The position numbers were made by a program, and so were the translations under genes. Below, piece after piece: positions 45,047 to 53,941 of a stretch of 64,000 bases of DNA. Under the pieces are notes generated by a model that was not told the origin of the DNA, made no database searches, and saw nothing but the letters and a program-made list of their open reading frames with translations. This stretch comes from Bartonella machadoae. GTDB taxonomy: Bacteria > Pseudomonadota > Alphaproteobacteria > Rhizobiales > Rhizobiaceae. Position 1 is the stretch's first letter; each line of letters starts with the position of its first letter. The DNA lies in the NCBI RefSeq assembly GCF_022559585.1, contig NZ_CP087114.1, positions 661,095 through 725,094 of the forward strand, in the 5' to 3' direction.

Positions 45047-45983
45047 TATTTTTATTTTTTATTTCCAATAATATTCTTATAAATTATTATCACTCCCAGA
45101 AAGAGAGAGAGATTTGTATTGTTGTTTTCTCTTTCAAATTGTAAAAATAAAGAAACCTGTTGTGTAAACCTATAAGCTGATAAAACAACAATTATTCTCA
45201 TTCAAATTTCTTAATTTCATATTATAGAGCATTTTTGAGTGTATATAAAAATTTTACAACCCTATGACACCAATTTACATTTGTAAGTGACAGCGTCGCA
45301 TATCATTCTCAAATTAAAAGTGCTACGTTACTTCTTTATTTTTTTGCCTATATATTTTGTAGTCTTTGAAAGCGAAATTGAAACACATTTACTTATCACG
45401 CTCCCGAGCTGATAGTAGGATATAGCTCTTGCAAATATTTACATGTCCATAATTTATGTTTCCACCCAATGTTAATGGGCATCGTTATCTTTCAATACCA
45501 TCTATGTTCTCATATAAATTCATTCTCCTAATATTTCATAAATATCAATGAAAATGACTAAAAAAATATCTGTGAAAAATAAGCGAGCTGTTTAGTCCTT
45601 ACAATTTAATATCATGCTCTTTTTATAAAAAAGAAAATCGCAAACATGAAGGACTGTAATCATCATATGTTGTTATGCTTATGATACATAGTTTCTTTCG
45701 TTGCATTATTTTACTCTTGTTATATGTAATGAAGAAGGCGAGCATACATATTTTTAATATTCTTATTTTTATAGCGCAATTTTTATGTTAATTTTTTAAT
45801 GAAAAGATAATACCTCTCATTTTTTCACAGCTACTTCATATCCTATTATAACATAGTTAATTCTGTAAATCTGATAAACAAATGCTTAATTTGATAAAAG
45901 GATCATTTTATAAATTTTTTATAAAGGAGAAGCGTATACGTTGCTATTTTGTTTCATTTACAGCTACGGTGCATTGATTGCCC
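45047..45983. other. Gene-free AT-rich region
   Basis: About 935 bases between divergent genes. I found no coding frame, repeat copy or tRNA. Promoters for the peptidoglycan-binding and DUF5330 genes must lie at its ends. Confidence 0.45.
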
Positions 45984-46334
45984 ATGATACGTTTTTTGAT
46001 CAAATTATTATTATTTTTGTTTTTTGTTTTTGTCATTATTTCGTTTTTTGTAGAAAAGCCGAATAATGATCATTCCCCTATCCAAAGAGAAAATGAGACA
46101 ATAATGAGTGATGTAGTTATTGCTTTTAAGGAAGCTTTAAAAGATTTACGAACATTCTGTGACCGTAATATAGAAGCCTGCAAAACCGGAAGGTCTTTTT
46201 TTAGTTCACTTGGCGAACGTGCATATTATGGTGCAAGAGCAGCATACAAATATTTTGGACGTATATTGGATAGTCAAAATATAAAATCTTCTCCAGATAT
46301 TATATTTAAGAGAGAAACAGAAGAATCTACATAA
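45984..46334 (+). CDS. DUF5330-type small membrane protein
   Basis: 116 residues from the ATG at 45984 (a TTG at 45978 adds two). One N-terminal membrane span (FLIKLLLFLFFVFVIISFFV) is followed by a periplasmic or cytoplasmic part with two cysteines in LRTFCDRNIEACKTG. This matches the Rhizobiales family annotated DUF5330, of unknown function. It is followed by sufE 126 bases later on the same strand, an order I believe is common in the group. Confidence 0.7.
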   Translation: MIRFLIKLLLFLFFVFVIISFFVEKPNNDHSPIQRENETIMSDVVIAFKEALKDLRTFCDRNIEACKTGRSFFSSLGERAYYGARAAYKYFGRILDSQNIKSSPDIIFKRETEEST

Positions 46335-46469
46335 AAACAAAAAGCATATGATGTTATCTTGAAATAAAAATTTTTAGTGCTCCCTAACAATGTTATACTA
46401 AGAAAAATAAGTATTTATCTGTCAACCCATTGCATTTAACATGATCATCACATAAACAGGATGGAGATT

Positions 46470-46880
46470 ATGGTAGAAACGATCGATGATATTATAAAAA
46501 ATTTTTCTTTTCTAGAGAATTGGGAAGATCGTTATCGCTACGTGATTGAACTTGGTCGTGAATTGCCACCTTTTCCAGAAAGTGCTCGAAACGATGCTCA
46601 TAAAGTACCAGGCTGCGTTAGCCAAGTGTGGCTTTTGGCTTCACGCAATAATTCAGAAAATCCAATATTAACATTTCAAGGTGATTCTGACGCCCATATT
46701 GTGCGCGGTCTTATCTACATTCTTCTCGCTTTCTATTCAGGTAAAAAAGCCTCTGAAATTCGTAATGCTGATGCTGAAGGACTCTTTAAAACACTTGGTT
46801 TAAACGAAAATTTAACACCACAACGATCAAATGGTCTTAAATCAATGATTGAACGAATTCGTAACGAAAGTTATGCATAA
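46470..46880 (+). CDS. sufE: SufE family sulfur acceptor
   Basis: SufE, the sulfur acceptor that stimulates the SufS cysteine desulfurase in Fe-S cluster assembly. The catalytic cysteine is in KVPGCVSQVW (residue 49 from this start). RYRYVIELGRELPPFP and GDSDAHIVRGLIYILLAFYSGK are typical. The ATG at 46470 has GGAG and AGGA upstream; an in-frame ATG at 46461 would add three residues. The rest of the suf operon is not in the window. Confidence 0.92.
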   Translation: MVETIDDIIKNFSFLENWEDRYRYVIELGRELPPFPESARNDAHKVPGCVSQVWLLASRNNSENPILTFQGDSDAHIVRGLIYILLAFYSGKKASEIRNADAEGLFKTLGLNENLTPQRSNGLKSMIERIRNESYA

Positions 46881-46974
46881 AACAAATATCTCATAGTAAA
46901 CAATACTATAGAAAACATACCTGACAAAAAATATACTTATGGACTACAGATACCTAATTTTTTAGAAAACGCAA

Positions 46975-47412
46975 TTACTTGTTTTTCTTTCGTTTGCTTT
47001 TGCGTCCAAGCCCCATTTCTTTTGCCAGAGCAGAACGTGCTTTCGCGTAATTAGGAGCCACCATAGGATAAGAACTATCCAATTGCCATTTTTCACGATA
47101 TTCTTCAGGCAACATTCCATAATGTGTCATGAGATGACGCTTTAAAGATTTAAACTTTTTTCCGTCTTCAAGGCAAATGAGATAATCTGGAAAGATTGAA
47201 CGTTTTGGGTTAACGGCTGGCCTTTGTTTTTCAACTTCGACTTCTGTTGATTCTACATTCCCCGCTTTACGAAAAGCGGCATGAACATCAGCAATTAAAC
47301 TTGGTACTTCAGTCGGTCGAATAGAATTATTACTTACGTAGGCAGCAACGATATCAGCAACCAATGTAATAACTAAATTGCTTTCAGTCTCTAAGACTGG
47401 ATGATGTTCCAT
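46975..47412 (-). CDS. mucR: MucR/Ros family zinc-finger regulator
   Basis: A 145-residue Ros/MucR regulator with an N-terminal helical oligomerisation part (about 1-45). The prokaryotic zinc finger is CLEDGKKFKSLKRHLMTHYGM (Cys and two His visible), followed by YREKWQLDSSYPMVAPNYA and a basic tail. MucR proteins bind AT-rich DNA with T-A steps, silence horizontally acquired genes and repress themselves. The 700 extremely AT-rich bases upstream fit self-regulation. It is likely the main nucleoid-type silencer acting on the accessory genes seen here, as inference. Confidence 0.93.
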   Translation of the reverse strand: MEHHPVLETESNLVITLVADIVAAYVSNNSIRPTEVPSLIADVHAAFRKAGNVESTEVEVEKQRPAVNPKRSIFPDYLICLEDGKKFKSLKRHLMTHYGMLPEEYREKWQLDSSYPMVAPNYAKARSALAKEMGLGRKSKRKKNK

Positions 47413-48127
47413 TCTTGTTTCCTTTATTTAAAATCAAGTAATTTAAGATCGAGATACAGTACATATACTCATGTAAGAGATCCAATGTACATAGGCTTCA
47501 TATTGTACAAAAATCTTTTTTGTCAATTCAATTATTCTATAAAATTGCTAAAACACAAAAAAATCAAATAAAAACCTATTTTTAGACATAATCTTCAATA
47601 AGAAAAATAAAACTATTAATCTCTTAGAAAACAGATTTTATTATAAAATATCATAAATAAAATATATAATAAAGATATTTATTGTATATATATCACATAA
47701 TTGAAAAATATTATATTTAATATATAAATAATTTTAATTTAACGTTTAATTATTACTAATAATAAAATCACAAATCAATACGATATATAAAAATTTTTTA
47801 TATAAAAAACTGTATTTTTCTATATATTATTTAAAATAAAATGTATTTTATATATTAAAAATACATTTATCTTTTTAAAAGTAAAAATTAATTCTGCTAC
47901 AAAATAGCCTTATTTTTTTAATCTAGCATTTTTATGAAAGTCGTATTCTTCTCATAGAAGACGTTACCTGTTGTATATTATAAATAGCAGGACATGGTGT
48001 CATTGTACAATTATTACAGCTTGCTTTTGTTAAGTGTGCAGAGCTGACAGCTTTTATGCACTTGCATAAATGATATGATTCTAACATATAAGTAAAATCA
48101 TCAATCTCTTTTAAGATAGGATCATGC
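47413..48127. promoter_or_regulatory. Extremely AT-rich region upstream of mucR
   Basis: Between about 47560 and 47920 the DNA is almost pure A and T with many T-A steps, between mucR (minus) and ptrB (plus). MucR-family proteins prefer such DNA, so an autoregulatory site is plausible. The 65-codon minus frame at 47932-48129 overlaps the ptrB start and has no recognisable content, so I do not call it. Confidence 0.5.
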
Positions 48128-50221
48128 ATGAACAGCTCTTTGCTTCCCCCCCCAAAAGCATTAAAAATTGCACATAGAGAAAGACATCATGGTATTGATC
48201 GTGCAGATCCTTATCATTGGTTACGTGCCTCTAATTGGCAAGATGTTTTTAAAAAACCGAGCTGTCTTGATAAAAATATTAGAAAACATCTTGAAAAGGA
48301 AAATGCTTACCAAGCTTTGCAGATGGCTGATACGAAACCATTACAAGATTCACTTTTTGCAGAAATGAAAAACCGCATCCAAGAGAATGATAGTTCTGTT
48401 CCTATAAAACGTGGTCCTTTTGCTTATGGATTTTCTTATGTTACAGGAGGTCAACAACCCCATTATTTTCGTACGCCAAGAGATGGAGGAGAAAAAAATG
48501 TTTACCTTAATGGTGATGCTTTGGCTGAAGGGAAAGAATATTTTAATTTTGGTTCAGTTGAAGAATCTCCTGACCATACACATGTTGTATGGACTTATGA
48601 TGACAAAGGCTCAGAATTCTACACCGCTAAAATTCGTAATTTAGAAACATTGTCTGATAGTATGGATATCATTACAGATACATCGGGACAAATTGTGTGG
48701 GATGCTAAATCCGAAGGTTTTTTCTATACCAAGATGGATGAAAACCACCGCCCTTCAGAGCTCTATTATCACCGATTAAATACCGACCAATCGCAAGATA
48801 AGCTTATTTTTCGTGAAGATAATCCAGGATTTTTTTTACATGTGAGTGGTTCTAAACTTAATGACATTATTTATATTAATATTCATGATCATGAAACGTC
48901 AGAGATTTGGTTGATTCCAGCTGAAGCGCCACTCACTGTTCCTCAATGTGTACGGAAGCGACAAAAAGGTATTGAATATTCACTAACAGAAGGTGGTGAT
49001 GTTTTTTATATTCTGACCAATTTGGATAATGCAAAAGACTTCAAAATTATGGTCACGCCGTTTGCATCTCCACAATCAGAAAACTGGTCTGAACTTGTAC
49101 CACATCAGCTTGGTTGTTTCATATTATCTCATGATGCATATCAAGATTTTCTTATCTGGATTGAACGTTTTGAAGGGCTTCCACGTATAAAAATAATGGA
49201 GCGTACCACTCAACAAATTCATTCCATTGCTTTTACTGAAGAAGCTTACTCTTTAGGTCTACAAGGCGCAGCAGAATATAACAGTCCAACTATTCGCTTT
49301 TCCTATTCATCTATGACAACACCGGATCAAGTGTTTGATTATGAGGTGAAAAATCGCAAACGCACGCTTTTAAAAACGCAAATAATTCCCTCTGGGCATA
49401 ATCAGGATGAGTATATAACGCGACGTATTACGGCAACGGCAGATGATGGTGAAAAAATTCCTATCTCAGTTTTTTATCACAAAACTACTGTTCTAAATGG
49501 TCGTGCCCCCTGTTTACTTTACGGTTATGGAGCTTATGGAATCTCCATTCCTGCAAGTTTCAATAGCAATGCACTTTCTTTAGTTAATAGAGGTTTTATT
49601 TATGCCATTGCCCATATTCGTGGAGGAAAAGAAAAAGGAGTTGAATGGTATGAAAAGGGAAAACATCTCTTTAAATACAATACATTTACAGATTTTATTT
49701 CTTGTGGGCGCTATCTTGTAGAAAACAACTTCACTTCTCATGACCGTCTCATTGCTCAAGGTGGTTCAGCAGGAGGGATGTTAATGGGAGCTATTGCTAA
49801 TATAGCTCCACAAGATTTTGCTGGAATCGTAGCAAATGTGCCTTTTGTTGATGTTTTAAACACCATGTTAGACACTTCGCTTCCACTCACACCTCCGGAA
49901 TGGCCCGAATGGGGAAATCCACTTGAATCAGAAGAAGATTATAATCTTATCGCATCTTATTCTCCCTACGATAATATTAAAGCTCAAGAATATCCTCCGA
50001 TGCTTGTGACGGCAGGGCTAACTGATCCTCGTGTCACCTACTGGGAGCCTACAAAATGGGTAGCAAAATTACGAGACTTAAAAACAGATGATAATGCGAT
50101 TTTATTGCGCATTAATATGGATTCAGGTCATGCAGGTGCGGCTGGACGATTTTCGAAGCTAGAAGAGGTTGCGTATATTTATGCGTATATTTTAAAAATA
50201 ATAGGAAAAAACTGCTGTTAA
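48128..50221 (+). CDS. ptrB: Oligopeptidase B (S9 prolyl oligopeptidase family)
   Basis: A 697-residue cytoplasmic serine peptidase cutting small peptides after Arg/Lys. The N-terminal seven-blade propeller (about 70-400) is followed by the alpha/beta-hydrolase domain. The triad is visible: Ser547 in AQGGSAGGML, Asp633 in AGLTDPRVTYWEP, and His668 in NMDSGHAGAAGR. The PYHWLR start and the DD-containing DDGEKIPISVFYHK linker are typical. It is full length. A shared hairpin after its stop also serves sodB. Confidence 0.94.
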   Translation: MNSSLLPPPKALKIAHRERHHGIDRADPYHWLRASNWQDVFKKPSCLDKNIRKHLEKENAYQALQMADTKPLQDSLFAEMKNRIQENDSSVPIKRGPFAYGFSYVTGGQQPHYFRTPRDGGEKNVYLNGDALAEGKEYFNFGSVEESPDHTHVVWTYDDKGSEFYTAKIRNLETLSDSMDIITDTSGQIVWDAKSEGFFYTKMDENHRPSELYYHRLNTDQSQDKLIFREDNPGFFLHVSGSKLNDIIYINIHDHETSEIWLIPAEAPLTVPQCVRKRQKGIEYSLTEGGDVFYILTNLDNAKDFKIMVTPFASPQSENWSELVPHQLGCFILSHDAYQDFLIWIERFEGLPRIKIMERTTQQIHSIAFTEEAYSLGLQGAAEYNSPTIRFSYSSMTTPDQVFDYEVKNRKRTLLKTQIIPSGHNQDEYITRRITATADDGEKIPISVFYHKTTVLNGRAPCLLYGYGAYGISIPASFNSNALSLVNRGFIYAIAHIRGGKEKGVEWYEKGKHLFKYNTFTDFISCGRYLVENNFTSHDRLIAQGGSAGGMLMGAIANIAPQDFAGIVANVPFVDVLNTMLDTSLPLTPPEWPEWGNPLESEEDYNLIASYSPYDNIKAQEYPPMLVTAGLTDPRVTYWEPTKWVAKLRDLKTDDNAILLRINMDSGHAGAAGRFSKLEEVAYIYAYILKIIGKNCC

Positions 50222-50244
50222 TTGAAAATATCTTTATCTTTTCG

Positions 50245-50279
50245 AAAGGCTCGATAACCCATTAGATTATAGAGCCTTT
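50245..50279. terminator. Bidirectional terminator between ptrB and sodB
   Basis: AAAGGCTC and GAGCCTTT form an 8-bp stem with a 19-base loop between two convergent genes. A- and T-rich flanks are on both sides. A good candidate for terminating both transcripts. Confidence 0.65.
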
Positions 50280-50301
50280 AGTAAAAAATTATTTAGAGAG
50301 C

Positions 50302-50904
50302 TTAAAATCCACAATCTTCATAAAGTTTCAAAACATAATCCCAATTAATTAAATGATCTACGAAAGCTTCGAGATATTTTGGGCGCGCATTGCGGTAATC
50401 AATGTAATAGGAATGTTCCCACACATCGACACCCAAAATAGGTTGAGCACCATGAACTAAAGGATTTTCCCCATTAGGTGTTTTCATAATTTCAAGCTTA
50501 CCATCTTTAACAGCAAGCCATGCCCATCCAGAACCAAACTGGGCACTGGCAGCAGCAATAAAATCTGTACGGAATTTGTCATAACCACCTAGATCAGCTT
50601 CAATAGCTTTTGCTAATTTTTCAGGAAGCTTTTGACCACCTCCACCTTTTTTCATCCAATGCCAAAAATGGTTATGATTGTAATATTGCGCTGCATTATT
50701 AAATAAACCAACATTTTTGCCAAAACTTTTTTTCACAATATTTTCAAGGCTTTCGTTTTCTAAACCTTCATCTTTTACAAAGTTGTTGGTATTGGTAAGA
50801 TAAGCGAGATGATGCTTATCATGGTGGTATTCAAGTGTCTCGCGTGACATATAGGGCGAAAGGGCATCATAATCATAAGGCAACGCGGCCAATTCAAAAG
50901 CCAT
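50302..50904 (-). CDS. sodB: Superoxide dismutase (Fe/Mn)
   Basis: A 200-residue Fe/Mn superoxide dismutase. Metal ligands are His in SRETLEYHHDKHH, His in YYNHNHFWHWM, and Asp and His in GVDVWEHSYYIDYRN. The helical N-terminal and mixed C-terminal domains are complete. The start is the ATG at 50904 giving MAFELAALPYDYDAL, with GAGGAG upstream; the frame extends to 50940 but those codons cover the Shine-Dalgarno sequence. Sequence alone leaves Fe or Mn use open. It protects against oxidative bursts in the host. Confidence 0.94.
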   Translation of the reverse strand: MAFELAALPYDYDALSPYMSRETLEYHHDKHHLAYLTNTNNFVKDEGLENESLENIVKKSFGKNVGLFNNAAQYYNHNHFWHWMKKGGGGQKLPEKLAKAIEADLGGYDKFRTDFIAAASAQFGSGWAWLAVKDGKLEIMKTPNGENPLVHGAQPILGVDVWEHSYYIDYRNARPKYLEAFVDHLINWDYVLKLYEDCGF

Positions 50905-50940
50905 TTTTAAAATCTCCTCGATTCTATTTGTTAAGCTCAT

Positions 50941-51801
50941 TTCAAAAACTTAATTTGCCATTTACTGTTCCTAAAAGCAAATATTGAATATCTATTTGTA
51001 TTAAAATTTGATTATCATCTCTTCGTAAAGAGACTTCTGGATATATACGTCTAAACAATTAAAATATCATTGATTTATAAATACTTCCTTTGAAAATTTT
51101 TTCTATCTGTAACCTAACAAAAAATGCAGTGATCATTTTCAAGAAGAATATGCCACTTCATTAAGAGCCATAAAAGAGTGTTATTAGCTTTTGTTTTGTT
51201 GTCTAAAATGTTCCCTCAAATACCATACGAAATGCTATCGGTTGTATTTACAGACACTATTGATTTTCATACAGATCTTGGCAAAATTTTAACAAGCCCA
51301 ATGACAGCTTAGATATATTGATTTCCAATGCGCTTATTTTTAATCAATAAATGATGTTCGCCATGCATGTTTAACCAAATTTCTCAATAGGCGAAGATAA
51401 ATTGTTGTACTTTGAACAACCAAAAATCGGGAATACGATTAAAAAGACAAAAAATCCTAAACACACAAGGTTGCTCTGTTTTTCTATCTGATTGAAAGAA
51501 TTAGGATTTGAAAGCATCAAGAAAACATAAATTCATTCTAATTTATAATATCAATAATTTGCATTTTCTGTTACCATAAAAGGAAATACAAAAAATATAA
51601 AATAACAGATGGATTGATAGCTTTTCCTTAATGTTAAGAGAGTAAATCGGTGCAGAGTTTTTTATGAATTTTATATCAAAGCAACAGTAATAAGATTTCA
51701 AAACTTTATGATAAAAAAATAAGAGCTTTGATTTTCAGATATTGCGTCTGCTCCCAGGAATCGTTATAAAGTCCGAGAATCGCTGTAAGGATATTTTTCT
51801 T
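50941..51801. other. Gene-free region before tRNA-Gln
   Basis: About 860 bases between sodB and tRNA-Gln. I see short broken frames only. The last 60 bases contain AATCGTTATAAAGTCCG and AATCGCTGTAAGG, two similar phrases 25 bases apart just before the tRNA; their meaning is unclear. Confidence 0.4.
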
Positions 51802-51876
51802 TGGGGTATAGCCAAGCGGTAAGGCACCGGTTTTTGGTACCGGCATTCCCTGGTTCGAATCCAGGTACCCCAGCCA
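51802..51876 (+). tRNA. tRNA-Gln(TTG)
   Basis: Complete cloverleaf with acceptor TGGGGTA/TACCCCA, discriminator G and encoded CCA. The anticodon loop TTTTGGT gives TTG (glutamine CAA/CAG). The T-arm is CTGGTTCGAATCCAG. It lies immediately beside the type I secretion locus, a typical place for acquired DNA. Confidence 0.95.
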
Positions 51877-52142
51877 CATCTATAAAATCAGTTTTAAAGT
51901 AGAAATTTGAGAGCAAGCCTCTAGCGAGTTCGTGAAGGTATAGCTAAGTGCTTACATTATCTATCTATAAGTATTTCTCTCGTCTTTGAGTAAAGAATAT
52001 CACGGATGGGGAGCTGAAACTAAGAGCGCCTGCGCTTACGAGAGATAAATAATTTTCAGAAAATTGATTTTTGGGAGTTTTAATTCATAGAGGAGTATGA
52101 GAGGGAAGGGATAAAGGATTCTATCAACTTAGAATATGAAAT

Positions 52143-52607
52143 CTACAGTGATGGATTTTGTGCTCTATAGCAACACCAGCGGGTAACTTTCCGTATTCCA
52201 CCGTTTTCATTCCGTCGGACGGCATAGCAATATTTTTGATAAGGAAACACATGCCGTTGCATATCGCGTACAATACCAGCAGTATTACCGTGTGGTGCGA
52301 CATAATCAATGAACCACATATATTCTCCACCTTGCCAATTAGCATGAGGCAAAAGCTCTCCTTTTTCAAGCATAGATTGATGATTTTTTTCATCTAAAAA
52401 AGCCCAAGTGATAAACGCACAAAATTCTCCACGTTCATTTTTATAGAGCCTATACTGTCCAGTACGTAAGGCTGGTCCTATATTGAATTCGATATCCCAA
52501 ATTCTCCAACGGCGGTGTAAGGGGGATTGAAGCATTAAAACCACCATAGCTCCTAAAGCTGTGAGGGGATCTATGAGCGATGGTGGAGGGTTTTCATTTA
52601 CAGACAT
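52143..52607 (-). CDS. HlyC-type toxin-activating lysine acyltransferase
   Basis: A 154-residue member of the RTX toxin acyltransferase family (HlyC/CyaC, PF02794), which moves a fatty acyl chain from acyl carrier protein to lysines of a secreted toxin. Catalytic residues known from HlyC align here: Ser28 and His31 in QSPLHRRW, and Asp101 in WFIDYVAPHG. The GQYRLYKNERGEFCAFITWA strand pair is also typical. It is the last gene of the exporter operon, five bases after the adaptor gene. No RTX toxin gene is present in the window, so the substrate is open. The length is slightly shorter than HlyC. Confidence 0.88.
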   Translation of the reverse strand: MSVNENPPPSLIDPLTALGAMVVLMLQSPLHRRWRIWDIEFNIGPALRTGQYRLYKNERGEFCAFITWAFLDEKNHQSMLEKGELLPHANWQGGEYMWFIDYVAPHGNTAGIVRDMQRHVFPYQKYCYAVRRNENGGIRKVTRWCCYRAQNPSL

Positions 52608-52612
52608 TATCT

Positions 52613-53941
52613 TTATCTTTCCTGTAGAGATTGTTCTAAAATTTTAGTGATAGGTTCAAAGAAGTAGGAAATTAAACGCCGTTTTGCTGTAATGACATCA
52701 GCTGTCACGGTCATTCCGGGGATAAATTTAAGCTGTTTACCATTCAAATTGAGATGATCTTGGTCAATTTTGATTAAAACTGCATAAGCCCCATTAATTT
52801 CTTTATTATAGCGCGCTGTTGCGCCTACATTAACAACTGTACCGTAAATAACGCCGAAACGTTCAGGAGGAAAGGCGGAAAACTTTACATAAGCACGTTG
52901 GTTTTTTTCTAAAAAGCCAATATCTCGGTTATCAAAAAATGCTTCGACAATGAGCCCGCCCGTGACAGGGACAATACGCATGAGAGTTTTACCAGCCTCG
53001 ATAAATCCGCCCAAAGTGTGGATACTTAAATCATCAATGCGACCATCAACGGGGGCGTAGAGTGATAAGTGGTCAAGACGATATTGAGTGCTATCAAGTT
53101 TTGCTTTTAACCCTTGAAGATTTAATTCTGTTTCACGAGAAAGCTGGCGATAGCGGGCAATTTCATCGGAAATGAGGCTTTGTCGTTGTTGGCGGAGGGT
53201 ATCTATTTCGGCGGTGTTTTCTTCTAGACGCTTTTGATTGGTTAAAATTTCATGTTCCACATTTTTGAAATCGTGTAAACGTTCTAGATACATTGCTTGG
53301 CTGATAACTTTTGTTTCCATAAGGCTTTTTGCAGCTTTTAGTTTTTCTTGAATTAATTGACGATCATCCTCTAACCTATCTAATTGCGCATGTTGTGTTG
53401 CACCACTGCGCTCAATACGGTTTTCTTGTGCTTTTAGCGCCCTTAATTTATCTTGTAGAGATTGAAGGGTAGCGCTAATAAGTTTTTCCCCTTCCATTCT
53501 TGCAGTTTTGTTTCCAGAAAAAGGGACAACTTGTAGATAGGCAAGACCTTTGGTCACAAAATCTTTATCTAAAGGATCACTTTCACGTAAAGCTGTTAAA
53601 ATAGCTGTTGCGATTTGTGCTTGAAGATTTTGTTGCGCAATATCGGCTTGAACGCGTGCGCGTTCATTGATGGCTTCGCGTTGATCCAATTGGATAAGGA
53701 GATCCCCTTGATGAACAAATTGTCCTTCTTTTACCAGAATTTTCTCAATACGACCTGTATTTTGTGCTTGTACGAGTTGAACATAGGCGGTGGGAATGAC
53801 CGTTCCTTGTCCTCGTGCAACGATTTCTGTTTTTGTGACAAAGCTACCAATCACAATAAAGAGGAATAAGGTGACCAAAACGATAACCACCATATGAAGC
53901 GTTGGTGACAAAGGGCGTAAACGAGGTGTTTTATCCGCCAT
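52613..53941 (-). CDS. Type I secretion membrane-fusion protein (HlyD family)
   Basis: 442 residues. A cytoplasmic start is followed by one membrane span at about 13-37 (MVVIVLVTLFLFIVIGSFV). A lipoyl/barrel-sandwich half follows (GRIEKILVKEGQFVHQGDLLIQLD), then long coiled coils (about 95-290), the second half-motif (LSLYAPVDGRIDDLSIHTLGGFIEAG) and a C-terminal beta domain (IPGMTVTADVITAKRR). It links the ABC exporter to an outer-membrane TolC. The start overlaps the exporter stop by 11 bases, so the two are translationally coupled. The TolC-like gene is not in the window. Confidence 0.92.
   Translation of the reverse strand: MADKTPRLRPLSPTLHMVVIVLVTLFLFIVIGSFVTKTEIVARGQGTVIPTAYVQLVQAQNTGRIEKILVKEGQFVHQGDLLIQLDQREAINERARVQADIAQQNLQAQIATAILTALRESDPLDKDFVTKGLAYLQVVPFSGNKTARMEGEKLISATLQSLQDKLRALKAQENRIERSGATQHAQLDRLEDDRQLIQEKLKAAKSLMETKVISQAMYLERLHDFKNVEHEILTNQKRLEENTAEIDTLRQQRQSLISDEIARYRQLSRETELNLQGLKAKLDSTQYRLDHLSLYAPVDGRIDDLSIHTLGGFIEAGKTLMRIVPVTGGLIVEAFFDNRDIGFLEKNQRAYVKFSAFPPERFGVIYGTVVNVGATARYNKEINGAYAVLIKIDQDHLNLNGKQLKFIPGMTVTADVITAKRRLISYFFEPITKILEQSLQER

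Noticed and set aside
47932..48129. 65-codon minus-strand gene with several cysteines before ptrB
   Set aside because: No homology I recognise, no convincing ribosome site, and it overlaps the ptrB start; likely a chance frame.
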